The notes beneath the pieces are model-generated. The model was not told the DNA's origin. It was given only the letters and a program-made list of their open reading frames with translations, and made no database searches. The translations under genes were made by a program, and so were the position numbers. Shown one piece after another: positions 25,001-33,480 of a stretch of DNA of 64,000 bases. Every line of letters starts with the position of its first letter. The first letter of the stretch is position 1. Source of the DNA: Symsagittifera roscoffensis (lineage: Eukaryota; Xenacoelomorpha; Acoela; Convolutidae); contig NC_087071.1 of assembly GCF_963678635.1 (NCBI RefSeq), forward strand, positions 32,538,141-32,602,140, in the 5' to 3' direction.

Positions 25001-27607
25001 CTCGCTTATAATTGCGAAGCGCCGGTTCGCTTCTGTGTTTATTTTCGAGTTCGTTTGAAATTTATTCCTGAAATGGGAGGAAAATTACGTTATTCAAAAG
25101 GACATTTAGCGATATAAATGGCATTTGTGTTTGAATTTCAAAAATAGATTTCAATATCAATAGGCTAGGAAATTAAGTTTGCAGAACGTGAAGTTTGCGT
25201 GCCATGAGCCGATAAAGCAATAAATATCAAACCCATAAATCAATAGACATATGCGGTGGTTAACCTAGCTAAAAAAAGTACTCTTTTGGTGTCTCTTCTG
25301 GTTCAATGCATGACATCGACATTTTAATGGCATATGTAGCTGCTTTTTTGCTAATTAGCTTAAATTCATTTTCCAGAATGCGACGACTTCAGGCGTCTAA
25401 TCTTACGGTCGGAGGTTCCATTCCGGCACATAGCAATAATTTGGTTTGTTTTGGTGGCATTTAATAATATCTATTGGTGCTTTATTGGTGGCTACAGTTT
25501 GTATTTAAACTAACGTGGCGCAGATGCGAGGACGTGAGACACTTAATCTTCGGGGCGAAGTTCGATTCTGGTACAAGACAAAAGTTTTTATACTTTTTTT
25601 CCTCATTTCTCTTTAAGAACATCACGACTCTTTTATGAAATTTTGTCTTGTGCCGGAATCGAACTCCAGCCCCGATGATTAGGAGTCTGACGTTTTATCT
25701 ATGAAAGTGAAAAAATAGACCTTTTTCGATTTGTTGGTTTGGTTGCGATTAGCAAGCGTTATCAAACTGGAATATTGATCTTTTCGGGTTAACGACTAGT
25801 TAAGCAGAATCACTTGATTCATTTGATAGCTCGCTTTATTAATGAAGTTAATTTTCATGAAACTGGGTGAAGTAGTGTGGTGATAAAGAGCGGGGTTATG
25901 TCAAGAAGGATCAAACGTTCGAATCCGAGACCATGCCAGTTTTTTTTTAAAGTGCAAAACAGTTTGATGCAAAAAATTTTCTTTGTAGGTGTTTTAAGTA
26001 TTTGAGTATTTTGAACGTCCAGTCGAATCGAAATTTGTTTTTTACATTGCTTGCAATTTTACTAGCTCGAGTTATTTTTTTCTTCAGTATTTTTATCGGC
26101 TTAATGAGTTTACGTTTAAATTATATCAACCTAGTGGGCTCCTATTGCGTACTTTGACGATGGAAAAAAGTTTTGTGTGCGTGTGCTCTGTGGGGAAAGG
26201 TCATAAAAGTTTTTTTATTGGTTGTGAGTTTTCTTGAATTTTTACCACTGTAAAAGGTTTCTGTTCAAATGTTTTCGGCTTTACTACCGCTTGGTTATTA
26301 TAAGTTCAATTCAATCAATCATCCGGATCATCTTTAGTAGAGTTAACCCAAGTGCTTCAGACTGCAAGGTGTTGAGGTTCGAATCCGGCCTGGACCTGTT
26401 TTTTTTTTAAACGGGAGTTTTTGTGATTTTACGGGCTATCATCCGTCTGTTTATTTTTGTCGGCTTAGTTCAGTTTTTGAAATTTCGGCTTTCTTCCAAG
26501 TTGCTTTAACCCCGAGACTTGCCCGGGAGTTCAATATACGTCAAGACCTGGTTTTTTTTGCAAATAGAAAATTTTCGGCTGGCTTAGATTATTGTCGATC
26601 TGCTTATTTTTGTCGGCTTAATTCCGCAGGAATCATTTTTTGAAAATTTGGTTTCTTCTTAGCATTCCGGAAGGTCTTTGTTAAATTTCTAATGATGCAG
26701 GTAATTTTTTGGGCTATGCGTCCAAAATTTTGACCATTTTTATTGACAACCACGATTTTTTGAAGTGTTTAAATGTTTTCCGTTTGATTTTAATCATAGT
26801 CATTCATATTTGTATCGCAATAGGTGCGAAGCTCAGCTTCGCCTCTATGTTTAAACTATGCTGCCATCTTTTGGCTCGGTTAGTTTTTTATGGACAGTAG
26901 AATCGTTCTAGCCGCTACTTTTTATTCTGAAACTAGTCATTCTCGTTTCCTCGCACCGTTTTTCTGCAAAAAACAGCAAGGACAGAGAACGAGCTTGAGT
27001 GATGTGCTGGATTAAAACCCAACCGTGACTGGTATTAGAATTACTTTTAATAAAATTTTGTTCCGAGCGTTGCACGAAAGCGATTTGAACAGCGTAGCAA
27101 TGAGAGGTTTTTTTTTCGTTGGGCGATAGTTATAAGCACCGATTTGCGTTGAACCAAAATTCAACGCTATCAGGAATTAATTGATTTCTGTTTTCTCAAT
27201 AATAAGTATTAAATGTTGATGTTTTTATAGCTTTTCGTATTTTGCAAAGGAAAATGGATAGCATTGTTTGCCTTCGCTTATAAGTTTTCTGTTTGATCCT
27301 TGTATCAGATATAGCCTTATCTAAACATGCGTTTTGTTTCAGTGAGGCGAACTCTCCTATTCAACACGTGGTCCTTCAAGACCCATCACTCAGCTACGAA
27401 GACTGCAAATCATTCCTCATTCGACTGAGGGACAAAATGATAGATCAAGGGTACCTGACGACTGTGGCAGCTCACTTGAACCAATTCGAAGTGTTCAGAC
27501 AAAGACCATCTGTAAGACTGTGTGTGAAATCGACATGTGAAGAAAACGAGATTGAATCGTTCGCGAACTTGTTCAAACTTACACTCAATCAGTTCATGCA
27601 ATCGTGA
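12909..27607 (+). CDS. SPTLC1: Serine palmitoyltransferase, long chain base subunit 1 (spliced, 8 exons)
   Basis: This is the non-catalytic partner of SPTLC2/3 in the ER-membrane enzyme that condenses L-serine with palmitoyl-CoA, the first step of sphingolipid synthesis. Exons: 12,909-13,060; 13,598-13,863; 14,261-14,373; 14,854-14,995; 21,299-21,562; 22,326-22,507; 22,985-23,106; 27,343-27,607. They join in frame to 501 residues; human SPTLC1 has 473. A membrane segment lies at about residues 18-38 ([17 protein letters not shown]), followed by the class II aminotransferase fold. Conserved blocks are [12 protein letters not shown] (C160 corresponds to human C133, altered in HSAN1), [12 protein letters not shown] and [16 protein letters not shown]. 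The lysine that binds PLP in SPTLC2 is Asn here (N336), as expected for subunit 1. The N-terminal region has about 25 extra residues near 70-95. All introns are GT-AG except intron 3 (GA-AG). Introns 4 and 7 are swollen by repeats. Confidence 0.95.
13235..13488. mobile_element. MITE in SPTLC1 intron 1
   Basis: Terminal inverted repeats of about 38 bp (13,235-13,272 and 13,451-13,488) share GACTCGTCAGTAAGCAGAC or its near copy, with three to five mismatches further out. The body of about 180 bp contains a G12 run. It is non-autonomous with no ORF. The target duplication is not clear. Confidence 0.7.
13598..13863 (+). CDS. SPTLC1: SPTLC1 exon 2
   Basis: Encodes the EEWQPEPLVP-like segment ([11 protein letters not shown]), then an insertion relative to human SPTLC1 rich in Ser, Asn and Asp, then [10 protein letters not shown]. 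Acceptor TGTTTTAG, donor ATAG|GTTAGG. Confidence 0.92.
14261..14373 (+). CDS. SPTLC1: SPTLC1 exon 3
   Basis: Encodes [19 protein letters not shown], the best conserved block of the subunit, and ends at codon 177 (Lys). Acceptor TTTTCAG. The donor is non-canonical, AAAAG|GAACGA. Extending to the only nearby GT (14,363) would break the frame into exon 4 and lose LEK. Confidence 0.88.
14374..14853 (+). other. Non-canonical GA-AG intron with terminal inverted repeats
   Basis: This is SPTLC1 intron 3, 480 bp. It begins GAACGAGCC and ends CACTTTGAAG. The hexamer AAGGAA occurs at both exon-intron junctions. Just inside the ends, TTATCGATTAGTCTCCTTT (14,383-14,401) is repeated inverted at 14,825-14,843 with one mismatch in 19. 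Direct repeat outside, inverted repeat inside is the architecture of a DNA transposon insertion. The intron may therefore be an inserted element spliced with GA-AG borders, or a MITE inside an older intron. Confidence 0.65.
14854..14995 (+). CDS. SPTLC1: SPTLC1 exon 4
   Basis: Encodes [20 protein letters not shown] and the GDILYVDEA segment. Acceptor TTTGAAG, donor CAAG|GTAAGT. Joined to exon 3, the spacing from GFYG to YSYGFA matches human SPTLC1 residue for residue. Confidence 0.92.
14996..16269. other. First part of SPTLC1 intron 4; no gene
   Basis: AT-rich, T-run-rich sequence. A phrase resembling GGTTTCGGCC(T)ATAT-ATGGGTTCATCGGC recurs near 15,421, 15,553 and (weaker) 15,240, suggesting an old degenerate repeat. 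No coding region seen. Confidence 0.5.
16270..19680 (+). mobile_element. Decayed RTE-type LINE in SPTLC1 intron 4
   Basis: A multi-frame relic of an endonuclease-RT polyprotein in the same orientation as SPTLC1. Visible pieces in order: [10 protein letters not shown] (endonuclease start, about 16,345); [18 protein letters not shown] (about 16,570); [11 protein letters not shown] (about 16,745); [19 protein letters not shown] then FVDLEKA (RT motif A region, about 17,865-17,990); a zinc-binding stretch with [13 protein letters not shown] and NHWVHKRC (about 18,370-18,435); YLGDM (about 18,580); RLRWCGHI (about 19,455); and RPTGRPKNA (about 19,535). The order fits the widespread RTE-like family often annotated as craniofacial-development-protein-like endonuclease plus RT. 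It is inactive, with many stops. Confidence 0.8.
18153..19215 (+). repeat. ~515-bp tandem duplication within the RTE relic
   Basis: The block from GTTACGAGAGGTTACCATTG (about 18,156) through the zinc-binding segment to the YLGDM segment (about 18,655) is repeated from about 18,663 to 19,215 with moderate divergence. Both units carry the CCCACTCTTTTGAGAA phrase and the Cys/His segment, so the relic has two copies of the 3' RT/zinc region. The divergence shows the duplication is old. Confidence 0.75.
20090..20620 (+). repeat. Dispersed repeat module (copy 1), with hairpin
   Basis: Similar in order and wording to 28,200-28,640: CTTATATAGG, TGCCAATCATAAATT-TTCT and a CATTA-CTCTTTTCCAA-like end in both. 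It contains the perfect stem CAGCGGAATAA (20,380-20,390) with TTATTCCGCTG (20,402-20,412), and the palindrome AGTTTCGAAACT. It may be the 5' part of the composite SINE that follows. No coding potential. Confidence 0.5.
20985..21280 (+). mobile_element. tRNA-derived SINE abutting SPTLC1 exon 5
   Basis: Pol III-type boxes: A-box-like TGGCTGAGTGG at about 21,108 and a B box GGTTCGAACCC at about 21,151. Between them is an anticodon-arm-like stretch, ACTCATAATCT. Upstream is the family phrase CTGTTCTCTGCTTTATTTGTGG. Downstream come TAATTCGGGGCTTATTTC and the tail GCGAAGCTTCGCTTCTGTGTTTAA, which ends just before the exon 5 acceptor. The acceptor stem pairs poorly, so this is not a functional tRNA. 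Confidence 0.75.
21299..21562 (+). CDS. SPTLC1: SPTLC1 exon 5
   Basis: Encodes [18 protein letters not shown], then [18 protein letters not shown], then [10 protein letters not shown]. The Asp-Glu-Thr-Tyr-Ser segment replaces the LEES of human. Acceptor ATATTTAG lies only about 25 bases after the 3' end of a SINE. Donor ACAG|GTGAGA. Confidence 0.95.
22141..22190 (+). repeat. Degenerate copy of the SPTLC1 exon 6 acceptor and first codons
   Basis: The stretch GCAAATTAAT-TATCAG-AAGGAGTGAC, then CTTCAATTGTGACGTCAC, repeats 22,310-22,362 with a few changes and a 3-base deletion after the AG. It carries a decoy acceptor. Use of it would alter the frame, so it is a pseudo-exon fragment left by a local duplication of about 170 bp period. 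Confidence 0.75.
22326..22507 (+). CDS. SPTLC1: SPTLC1 exon 6
   Basis: Encodes [19 protein letters not shown], then [14 protein letters not shown], then [20 protein letters not shown]. The position of the PLP lysine of SPTLC2 is Asn. Acceptor TATTCAG, donor TCG|GTAAAA. A degenerate copy of its first ~45 bases lies 170 bp upstream. Confidence 0.95.
22985..23106 (+). CDS. SPTLC1: SPTLC1 exon 7
   Basis: Encodes [20 protein letters not shown] and continues to ITCP. Acceptor TTAATAG, donor CCCAG|GTATAA. Confidence 0.92.
23371..23746. mobile_element. MITE with 10-bp target duplication in SPTLC1 intron 7
   Basis: TGATAGTACG occurs at 23,371-23,380 and 23,737-23,746, directly flanking a 356-bp element. 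Its ends are imperfect inverted repeats: GGGGCTATTCTCATGCGCGA on the left, and CATATGCGAAAGACCGAATG as the complement on the right. They share GCGAA(G/A)GACCGAATG. A 9-11 bp target duplication is typical of Mutator-like elements, so a MULE-derived MITE is likely. No ORF. Confidence 0.7.
23820..23870. repeat. Two-unit tandem repeat
   Basis: GAATAGGTATACTACATAA occurs twice in a row, period about 22. Minor local duplication. Confidence 0.6.
24760..24840. repeat. Three-unit tandem repeat
   Basis: Three imperfect units around GGT(A/G)CATAGCATTGGCAGTTT. It lies directly upstream of a SINE tRNA-like module, and similar text (CATTTTTGCTGGCATAGATTTGGCAG) occurs near 20,055, so it is probably SINE-internal. 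Confidence 0.5.
24855..25050 (+). mobile_element. tRNA-derived SINE in SPTLC1 intron 7
   Basis: A-box-like TGGCGCAGATACTAG, an arm like CGTGAGACTTCGAATCTCG, and a B-box-like GGATCGAATCT. Then TTTTACTAATTCGAGGCTTAG and the family tail GCGAAGCGCCGGTTCGCTTCTGTGTTT. Same family as 20,985-21,280. Confidence 0.7.
25470..25620 (+). mobile_element. tRNA-Lys-like SINE module
   Basis: Contains TGGCGCAGATGCGAGGACG, GTGAGACACTTAATCTTCG and a B box AGTTCGATTCT. The arm GTGAGACxxTTAATCT resembles the anticodon arm of tRNA-Lys. Upstream is the family phrase GCTTTATTGGTGGCT. Confidence 0.65.
25625..25705 (-). mobile_element. Inverted tRNA-like SINE fragment
   Basis: Read on the minus strand it has GTCAGACTCCTAATCATCGG and the B box GAGTTCGATTCCGG followed by CACAAGAC. 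It faces the preceding + strand copy, so the pair forms a partial inverted repeat around 25,575-25,650. Confidence 0.6.
25862..25945 (+). mobile_element. tRNA-like module
   Basis: Contains TAGTGTGGTGATAAAGAGCG and a B box ACGTTCGAATCCGAG, followed by a T run. It differs from the tRNA-Lys-like copies and may be another tRNA-derived family. Confidence 0.5.
26320..26860 (+). mobile_element. tRNA-like module and SINE tail
   Basis: At 26,330-26,400: TTTAGTAGAGTTAACCC, then CTTCAGACTGCAAGG and a B box AGGTTCGAATCCGG, followed by T10. At 26,828-26,853 is the SINE-family tail GCGAAGCTCAGCTTCGCCTC. It may be one interrupted copy or two pieces. Confidence 0.5.
27343..27607 (+). CDS. SPTLC1: SPTLC1 exon 8 (last)
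   Basis: Encodes the C-terminal small domain: [12 protein letters not shown], then [16 protein letters not shown], then [20 protein letters not shown], ending at TGA. Acceptor TTTGTTTCAG. A second possible acceptor (TTGTATCAG at 27,300-27,308) would not keep the frame. No obvious AATAAA follows within about 200 bases. Confidence 0.93.
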
Positions 27608-28199
27608 AAATGGGAAAGAAACCAAGTAAAAACGCGGAAGTTTGACCGCTTATAAAATGAGCAAATTATCTTTGTAATTGTTTAAATTTTTGCTTTTTGA
27701 ACTAAATGTAATTCTAATTTTGACCATTTCGAATGCCGAGAAGAAAACCTTAATGTCAATTTTTTGTTGAAGATTTTTTTTCAATTTAACCTTGTCGTTC
27801 AAATTTACAATTGTTTATTGGAATTTCACAGAATTTTGCTCCTATAGTATCTGATCAAATGAAAATTGGACATTTTGAAATCGTTATCCCATCTTGTATT
27901 TTTTGACCGAAAAAATTTTCTGAAATTCATTTTCAGATCAAACAGCTAAATCGTTGTTTATTTAATAGATGTGAAAGTTATGAATATTTGGTAAAAATTG
28001 TAAATATTTATAATGGAGGGTGTAAATTTGTAATAACGTTCTCAATTTTGTCTGGTGATTTCTAATATCTTTTATTTACAATGTTTGAGATTCCTTTTTA
28101 TAATAATCATGAGCAAACTAATTGTAATTGAGCAATGTTATGTCATATAAATTTGGCATAATTCCTTTTTAAAATTCTGGTTTTTATGTAATCTTTTTA

Positions 28200-28640
28200 A
28201 AACTAATTGTCAATGAAGGTAGTGAATACACTTATATAGGTTATGATGGTTTTTTGACTCTTTTAATGCAAGAGTGTCGATTTTCCGCGCTTTGACTTTT
28301 GATTTCTTTTTTAGTTCAGTTCATCTACTATTTAAAAGGAAGGCAAACTCCGCTGTCGAACAACAAAGGTGTAACTGTCACAAAAAAAACGTTTAAGACT
28401 TCTAGTTTGGAAAGTGCATTTTAATTTTTAGCGTTATAAAAAATAACTTATTGGTCCAGTTTTTTCTAATTAGATAAGGTTAATCAAAAAAAGTGCGTCA
28501 ATCATAAATTTTTCTTGAAATTCGAAATTTTCTTTCTTTGAATTCGAAAATTGAAGTTTTCAGAGCATATGTCAGTATTTTATTCTGTTTTCTTCCTTCA
28601 TTAACACTTTTTCAAATGTCTTTGGCTATATATCTGGAAT
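28200..28640 (+). repeat. Dispersed repeat module (copy 2)
   Basis: Partner of 20,090-20,620. Shared landmarks are CACTTATATAGG, a T-rich stretch, GCGTCAATCATAAATTTTTC, and CATTAACACTTTTTCAAATG near the end. Confidence 0.5.
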
Positions 28641-29544
28641 TTAAAATGGATTTTAAATTTGGAGTCCTCAACGGAATAAACATTTGCCTATTGAACTGAG
28701 TTTTACGGTGATATAGTTTTTCTTGCAAACTTTTACACAGTTGGCTATGTTTTGAAATGTCGACCTGAAAGAAAAAATTAACCCACGAATTGTTTCCTAG
28801 CTGACATCCAAATCGGTAACTTGTGACAGGACTAAAAACCATAATCTGTGTAGTGGCCTAAATGCTTTTTAAATTAACGCTAAATTGTTGGCAATGTACT
28901 TTGCAAAAATTGTATTTTAATATTTATTTAAGTTTTTGGAATTTAGCAGTTCAAGGTAAGCAGTTCTATGCGGAGCAACCGTAAAAGTTTTCTAAATTGA
29001 TTTTATTTTTGAGAGTAGCAACAATCTGTTCTCAAAATTTCGAACTTTATTTTGAATGGCAAGAACAACTCCCTTTCCGCCAATTGTTACACTTTGAGAC
29101 TAGCAATTTGCATCAAATCGAGTACGGGACTCTTACTGTAATCAACTTGTGTAACAGAAACAACTCAACAGTATCACCATTTACAAATAGAGAGAATCAC
29201 TTCTCGCACGCTGGTCATAAATGTACTACTTCGTCGCATAATTTCGGCTCTCTTTGGGTAATTGGCCAGTAGGGCATACAGATATATTATTTTTTGACAT
29301 GCTTTTCGATACAACATTACTTCATGTTTTTAACCTTTTCATAAAGCCCTTTTTTAAAAGGATTGTTCAAACTCAAGCAAACGTTTGTTTCAACATGAGC
29401 TCACTTTCTTTTCAATCTAACTCGCATAATTTAGTGCTCCGTTTTTTTTCTCAAATCTATATCTGTTTGCTACTTTTCTATCTATGCTTAAAAATCATTT
29501 GTTGCATTCTATTGAGTCCTACTTTTGGGGGAAAAAAGGAGGTG

Positions 29545-29620
29545 AAATGGCAAAGTAATGCAGATGAATGACTACTGTTGTAATGGTTTGGGATTTCGAA
29601 TCCCATAAAGTGGTAAATAC
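29545..29620 (+). mobile_element. tRNA-like module
   Basis: GGCAAAGTAATGCAGATGAA, then GGGATTTCGAATCCCATAAAG, a good B box within a pairing arm. It is followed by a T run. No other SINE landmarks are clear. Confidence 0.4.
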
Positions 29621-30189
29621 AATTTTTTCTAAGCCTATTTGCTTCAATTTGTATTTTCTGGAATCGCCTCTATTTTTGAAAGTGAATGGTTGCTGTGCTA
29701 ATAGTACATAATGTTCCAACCACTCGCAATTTTTTTTTCTAAAATTGTATTTTTGTGCGTAGCGTGATAAGGGGTGAGACGCAAGCTTAGGTTTTGCTAA
29801 AAAGACTCGTAGGCAACTGCTCTCGAAAATGGAATACAAGATCGCTGTCAAACGATCTTTGAGTGAAGTTAATTTCATATTTTCCTTATTGCCAAAAAGA
29901 GCTAACTAAAGCTTCGATAACTATTAGTTTTCCCTCGATACTGAGAAAACATTGAATTTTTTGAAAAATTATTTGAATCGCGACTCAGAGGTCTTTGTTA
30001 TTATATAGCTTTCAACCCATTTTGATAATTACACGTGTAATCTTGCGAGCTTAATGTTATTTTAAGAATAGAATTTTTTCTAAACCAACTCTGTAATAAA
30101 TGCTCATATGGTGGCACTTTTGCTGCATCGCAATGGCAATTCAATAGCCTTGGTTTGATCGAAGGTTTGATTCCGGCATAGAGCAAAGC

Positions 30190-30420
30190 TTTTTCTCAGG
30201 GCTTTATTGTTTTTTCAAGGCCTTTTTAATGACTAGTGTTTACATATCGTCCGACGACCGCGGCAAAGATGCGAGGACGTGAGACCCAAATTCTCCAGGT
30301 CAATGATTCAATTTAGGCACCGCAAATTTTTTATTTTTTTGCCTGTTTTGCTTTTTATCAGCTTTTTGCCGTTTTCTCGATAGTGTTTGTGAAATGCAGC
30401 TTAGTGTGAGTTTTTTCTGC
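30190..30420 (+). mobile_element. tRNA-Lys-like SINE, degenerate
   Basis: CGCGGCAAAGATGCGAGGACG, GTGAGACCCAAATTCTCC and a weak B box (GATTCAATTTAGG), then CTAGTGTTTAC upstream and a GATAGTGTTTGTGAAATGCAGC tail. Same family as 25,470-25,620 but more decayed. Confidence 0.6.
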
Positions 30421-31264
30421 TGCTGATTTCTAATGCTATTATTTTTCTCGTTCAGTGCTGTTTGCAATTATGCAAATGAATGTTTCAAATCGTTATTTTT
30501 TTCAATTCGTCAATGTATTTTTATCGCATTTTTTCAAATGGCTCTTCCAACTGCGTTCATGTTGTAAGTTTTTGTATCCGGAGTGTTTTTGTCAATGAAC
30601 AGTGGTCAGTTGAAAATCTAAATAAAACAGATTTTCTGCCATGGGATACTAAAAATTTACTTTTTCGTTTGGTTTAATTTTACCCGGGATCATATGCGTA
30701 TGTTTTTACCAGAAGTCGTGCGCAGCTCCGCTTTGCTGCTGAGTAAGAAAGCAGCACCTATAGACTAACCGCGGAAAATGAGTCAAACGAAAAAGGCAAA
30801 GTAATTATTTTTGGATATGTGGGTTCTATTTTTTTCTGTATGTGTATGTTGCTTAATTTATTGACTTAACTTGGTGAGTTTATGCAGATTTCCAACTTTT
30901 TTTTCAAGAAGGAGATACTTTTTGATTTATTATTCTCATGGTTTTTTAGTAAAAGTCGGGTCTCATTTTTTTGGTAGTTAGATTTCTAGGACTGTCCAAG
31001 TTACGCTCTTTAATGCAAGAATTGCCAATAAGGAGAAAACTGGAAATCACTTAAACTTTCAAACGCGGATTAAACGCATAGAAAAATCAAAGGAATATAA
31101 AACTTTTTTTCTTCAATTTGAGTTACTTTTATAAATTACACAAAAAAAAGACAATCATGACTTTTTAATCAAAAGTGTAACTTAGAATTGATTCTTCTAC
31201 CTCAAAACACGTATGAAAACTTTGTTTACACTTGCATGCCAGTGTGCTTAGTGTTTTCGTTTGA

Positions 31265-31605
31265 GCCTACTTGCTTTCCAACCTAACTCGCAAATAAAAT
31301 TGCTCATTTGTTGGCACTTTTGCTACAACCACGATCTGTAGCATTGGAAAATTGTTAACGGTAGCGTAACATCTGTTCTCTGCTTATTTTGTGGCTAGCA
31401 ATTTGCCACCGCTACGCGTCCGTGGGCGAGTGGGAATGACGTGAGACTTTTAATCTTGAGGTCGAAGGTTCCAATCCGTCGCAGTTTTACTAATTTGAGT
31501 CTTTTTTCTACGTTTTCTTGTTTCTCTTTGTAGAACTTTTGGTGTAGTTTTGTCGATAGTGTTTGCAAAACGCAGCTTCGCCTCTGTATTTGAATTTGTT
31601 ACTCG
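31265..31605 (+). mobile_element. tRNA-Lys-derived SINE, fairly complete
   Basis: Contains the 5' phrase TCGCAAATAAAATTGCTCATTTG, CTGTTCTCTGCTTATTTTGTGG, and the tRNA part GTGGGCGAGTGGGAATGACG, GTGAGACTTTTAATCTTGAGG and AGGTTCCAATCCG. The ACTTTTAATC loop matches the tRNA-Lys(UUU) anticodon loop. It then has TTTTACTAATTTGAGTC and the tail CGCAGCTTCGCCTCTGTATTT. With the 21-kb copy it defines a composite SINE of roughly 300-340 bp. Confidence 0.7.
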
Positions 31606-32099
31606 CATTTTATGTGTTTTTTTTATTTGGAAACTTTTTCACACTTTTTGGCCATGCGTTAAGAAACACTTTCACACATTTTGACGTTTTTGTAAAATTT
31701 CTCTAAAAATTAGCAAAGAATTCTTTTCTATTTATTGTCTGTTTTGATGGAAAAATGATGGGCAAATGTGATTTCGCTTAAATATACTGGAATGAAAATA
31801 TTGGGGATAGTTCTAATGTCTTTAACAAAAATCTATTATTTAAATATAAAGAGATCACAAACAGTATGTCTTGAGCAGACTTGATTTTGACTAATTTGAA
31901 GTAATTTCTCTTCAGCTGCTTAGGTGAGTGGTTTTCTTTTCGAACATCATATGATATCATTGCGCTATTTATTCGTCAAGTTCAAAGTTTAATTATTGGA
32001 GTTATTTATTTCAAGCATTAATAAGATTGAGATTAACGTTTCAATCAAAAGTTCGGGCGATCTCGTTTCAATCAAAATTTCTGGTTAAGCTGTTACGCC

Positions 32100-33480
32100 C
32101 TATTGATTTTAGAAAAATATTTATAGCCTTTTGGCCGTTTTCGACAACTAATTTTGCCTTTTGCGAAAACTAACCTGCCAAATCTAAGATTAAGAGTTCA
32201 ATTGCGTAAACTAGTGCTAGAAATCGACGTTGCGTAAACTGCCACGACCTAGTTTTTATTTTTGAAAAATGACCACAAAAACTATCGAGTTTAAAAAAAC
32301 TTATAGATTTTTGAGTTTTCTCAAAAATTACTCGGTCAAATCTGAAATAAACAGTTTTTTTAGTAGAAAACTTTTTGTTGATTTTATCTGCACAAGTGGT
32401 GCCGCCCTAACTTTTTGATGAAAAAAACGTAATCGCCATAGTAAAAGCACTTTTTTGGTTTTTTAAATACTTTTCTCAAAAGCTATTATGCGAATTGTGA
32501 GATTAGGGGTTTAATCTGTTAAACAGTTAATAAGAATTTTCTCAGACTAACCACCCACGCCCTCATTTTGTAGAAGATATATTTTGGACGTAAAAAAGAC
32601 ATTTTTTCTCACGATTTTGACTGTTATTTGGGTTCATTTGTGAAAAACTCATTGTCGCAAATTCAATCAAAAAAAACAAACGCCAATAGTTTTTTCTGCC
32701 AAGAAAATAAGGCCTAATTTTCATAGAAAAGCAAAGTCGAACTAAGAAAAACCAGTGTTTTGAAATATGACCAGTTTTTGAAAACTTTTAGGCTTTTCTT
32801 ATATTTGCCAGAGTAGTAAATGCAATGAGTTTTTTACCACCTTTTTTCTAAATAAAACCCTTAAACTAAGATTTGGCAGGGTATACACTGCCAAACCTAA
32901 ATTAAAGGGTTTTATAGGGAAAAAATGTGGTAGAAAAACTCCTCACATTTTCGCTATGCCCTAAATTTTTGTGGAAAAGCGCAGTTTGATCTAGCAAAAG
33001 TTCACTCATTTTTGTTCGGTTTTGGAAATTTTTTTGATTTTCTGGAGATTTCAAGCGAAAGAGTAATCTATAGGAGTATGCCCTGCATAAGTAATTTTTC
33101 ACAATTTTATAAGGAATCCGCTATGAAATTTGGAAATATTTGACCGTTTCACCCATTTTCGGACTTTTCGAAAATTTCTCAAAAACGAACATGACAATCC
33201 TGAAATAGAAAATTTAATCAAACAGATGTTTCAATTTCCGGACAAATGCGTGTTATCCATAATTTTGGTAGCTGTTCGTCAATTACGTTTTTGGTAAATG
33301 TCGAACTTTTGACGTTCTGGCACAATTTGAAAATAACGCGTTACCTTTCGCATCAGTCATTTTTTGAAAACTGTTATCAAACATTATCATCTCTAGCGAG
33401 GCCCATTGCGGTTCATTAATGTTTTGCAGATACTAAGAAGGGTGAGTTATGAACTTTGCAGAATTTTGATTAGCTTACTT
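32100..33480. repeat. Degenerate ~160-bp tandem repeat (array 1)
   Basis: A loose phrase of the type TTTTCTCAAAAAxTAxCxxGxCAAATCTGAxATTAAxxGTTxAATC recurs at about 32,165, 32,325, 32,475, 32,640 and 33,175, roughly every 160 bases. Between units are GACCGTTTTTGGACTT-like stretches. The identity is low, and the same phrase recurs in ADAM intron 7. Confidence 0.45.

Noticed and set aside
28997..29571. Two open frames of 91 and 105 codons on the + strand
   Set aside because: No signal of homology, composition like the surrounding AT-rich DNA, no consistent start context.
29519..29878. 119-codon ORF on the minus strand
   Set aside because: No recognisable domain, no splice context, and it overlaps a tRNA-like repeat module. 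Length is within chance for this much sequence.
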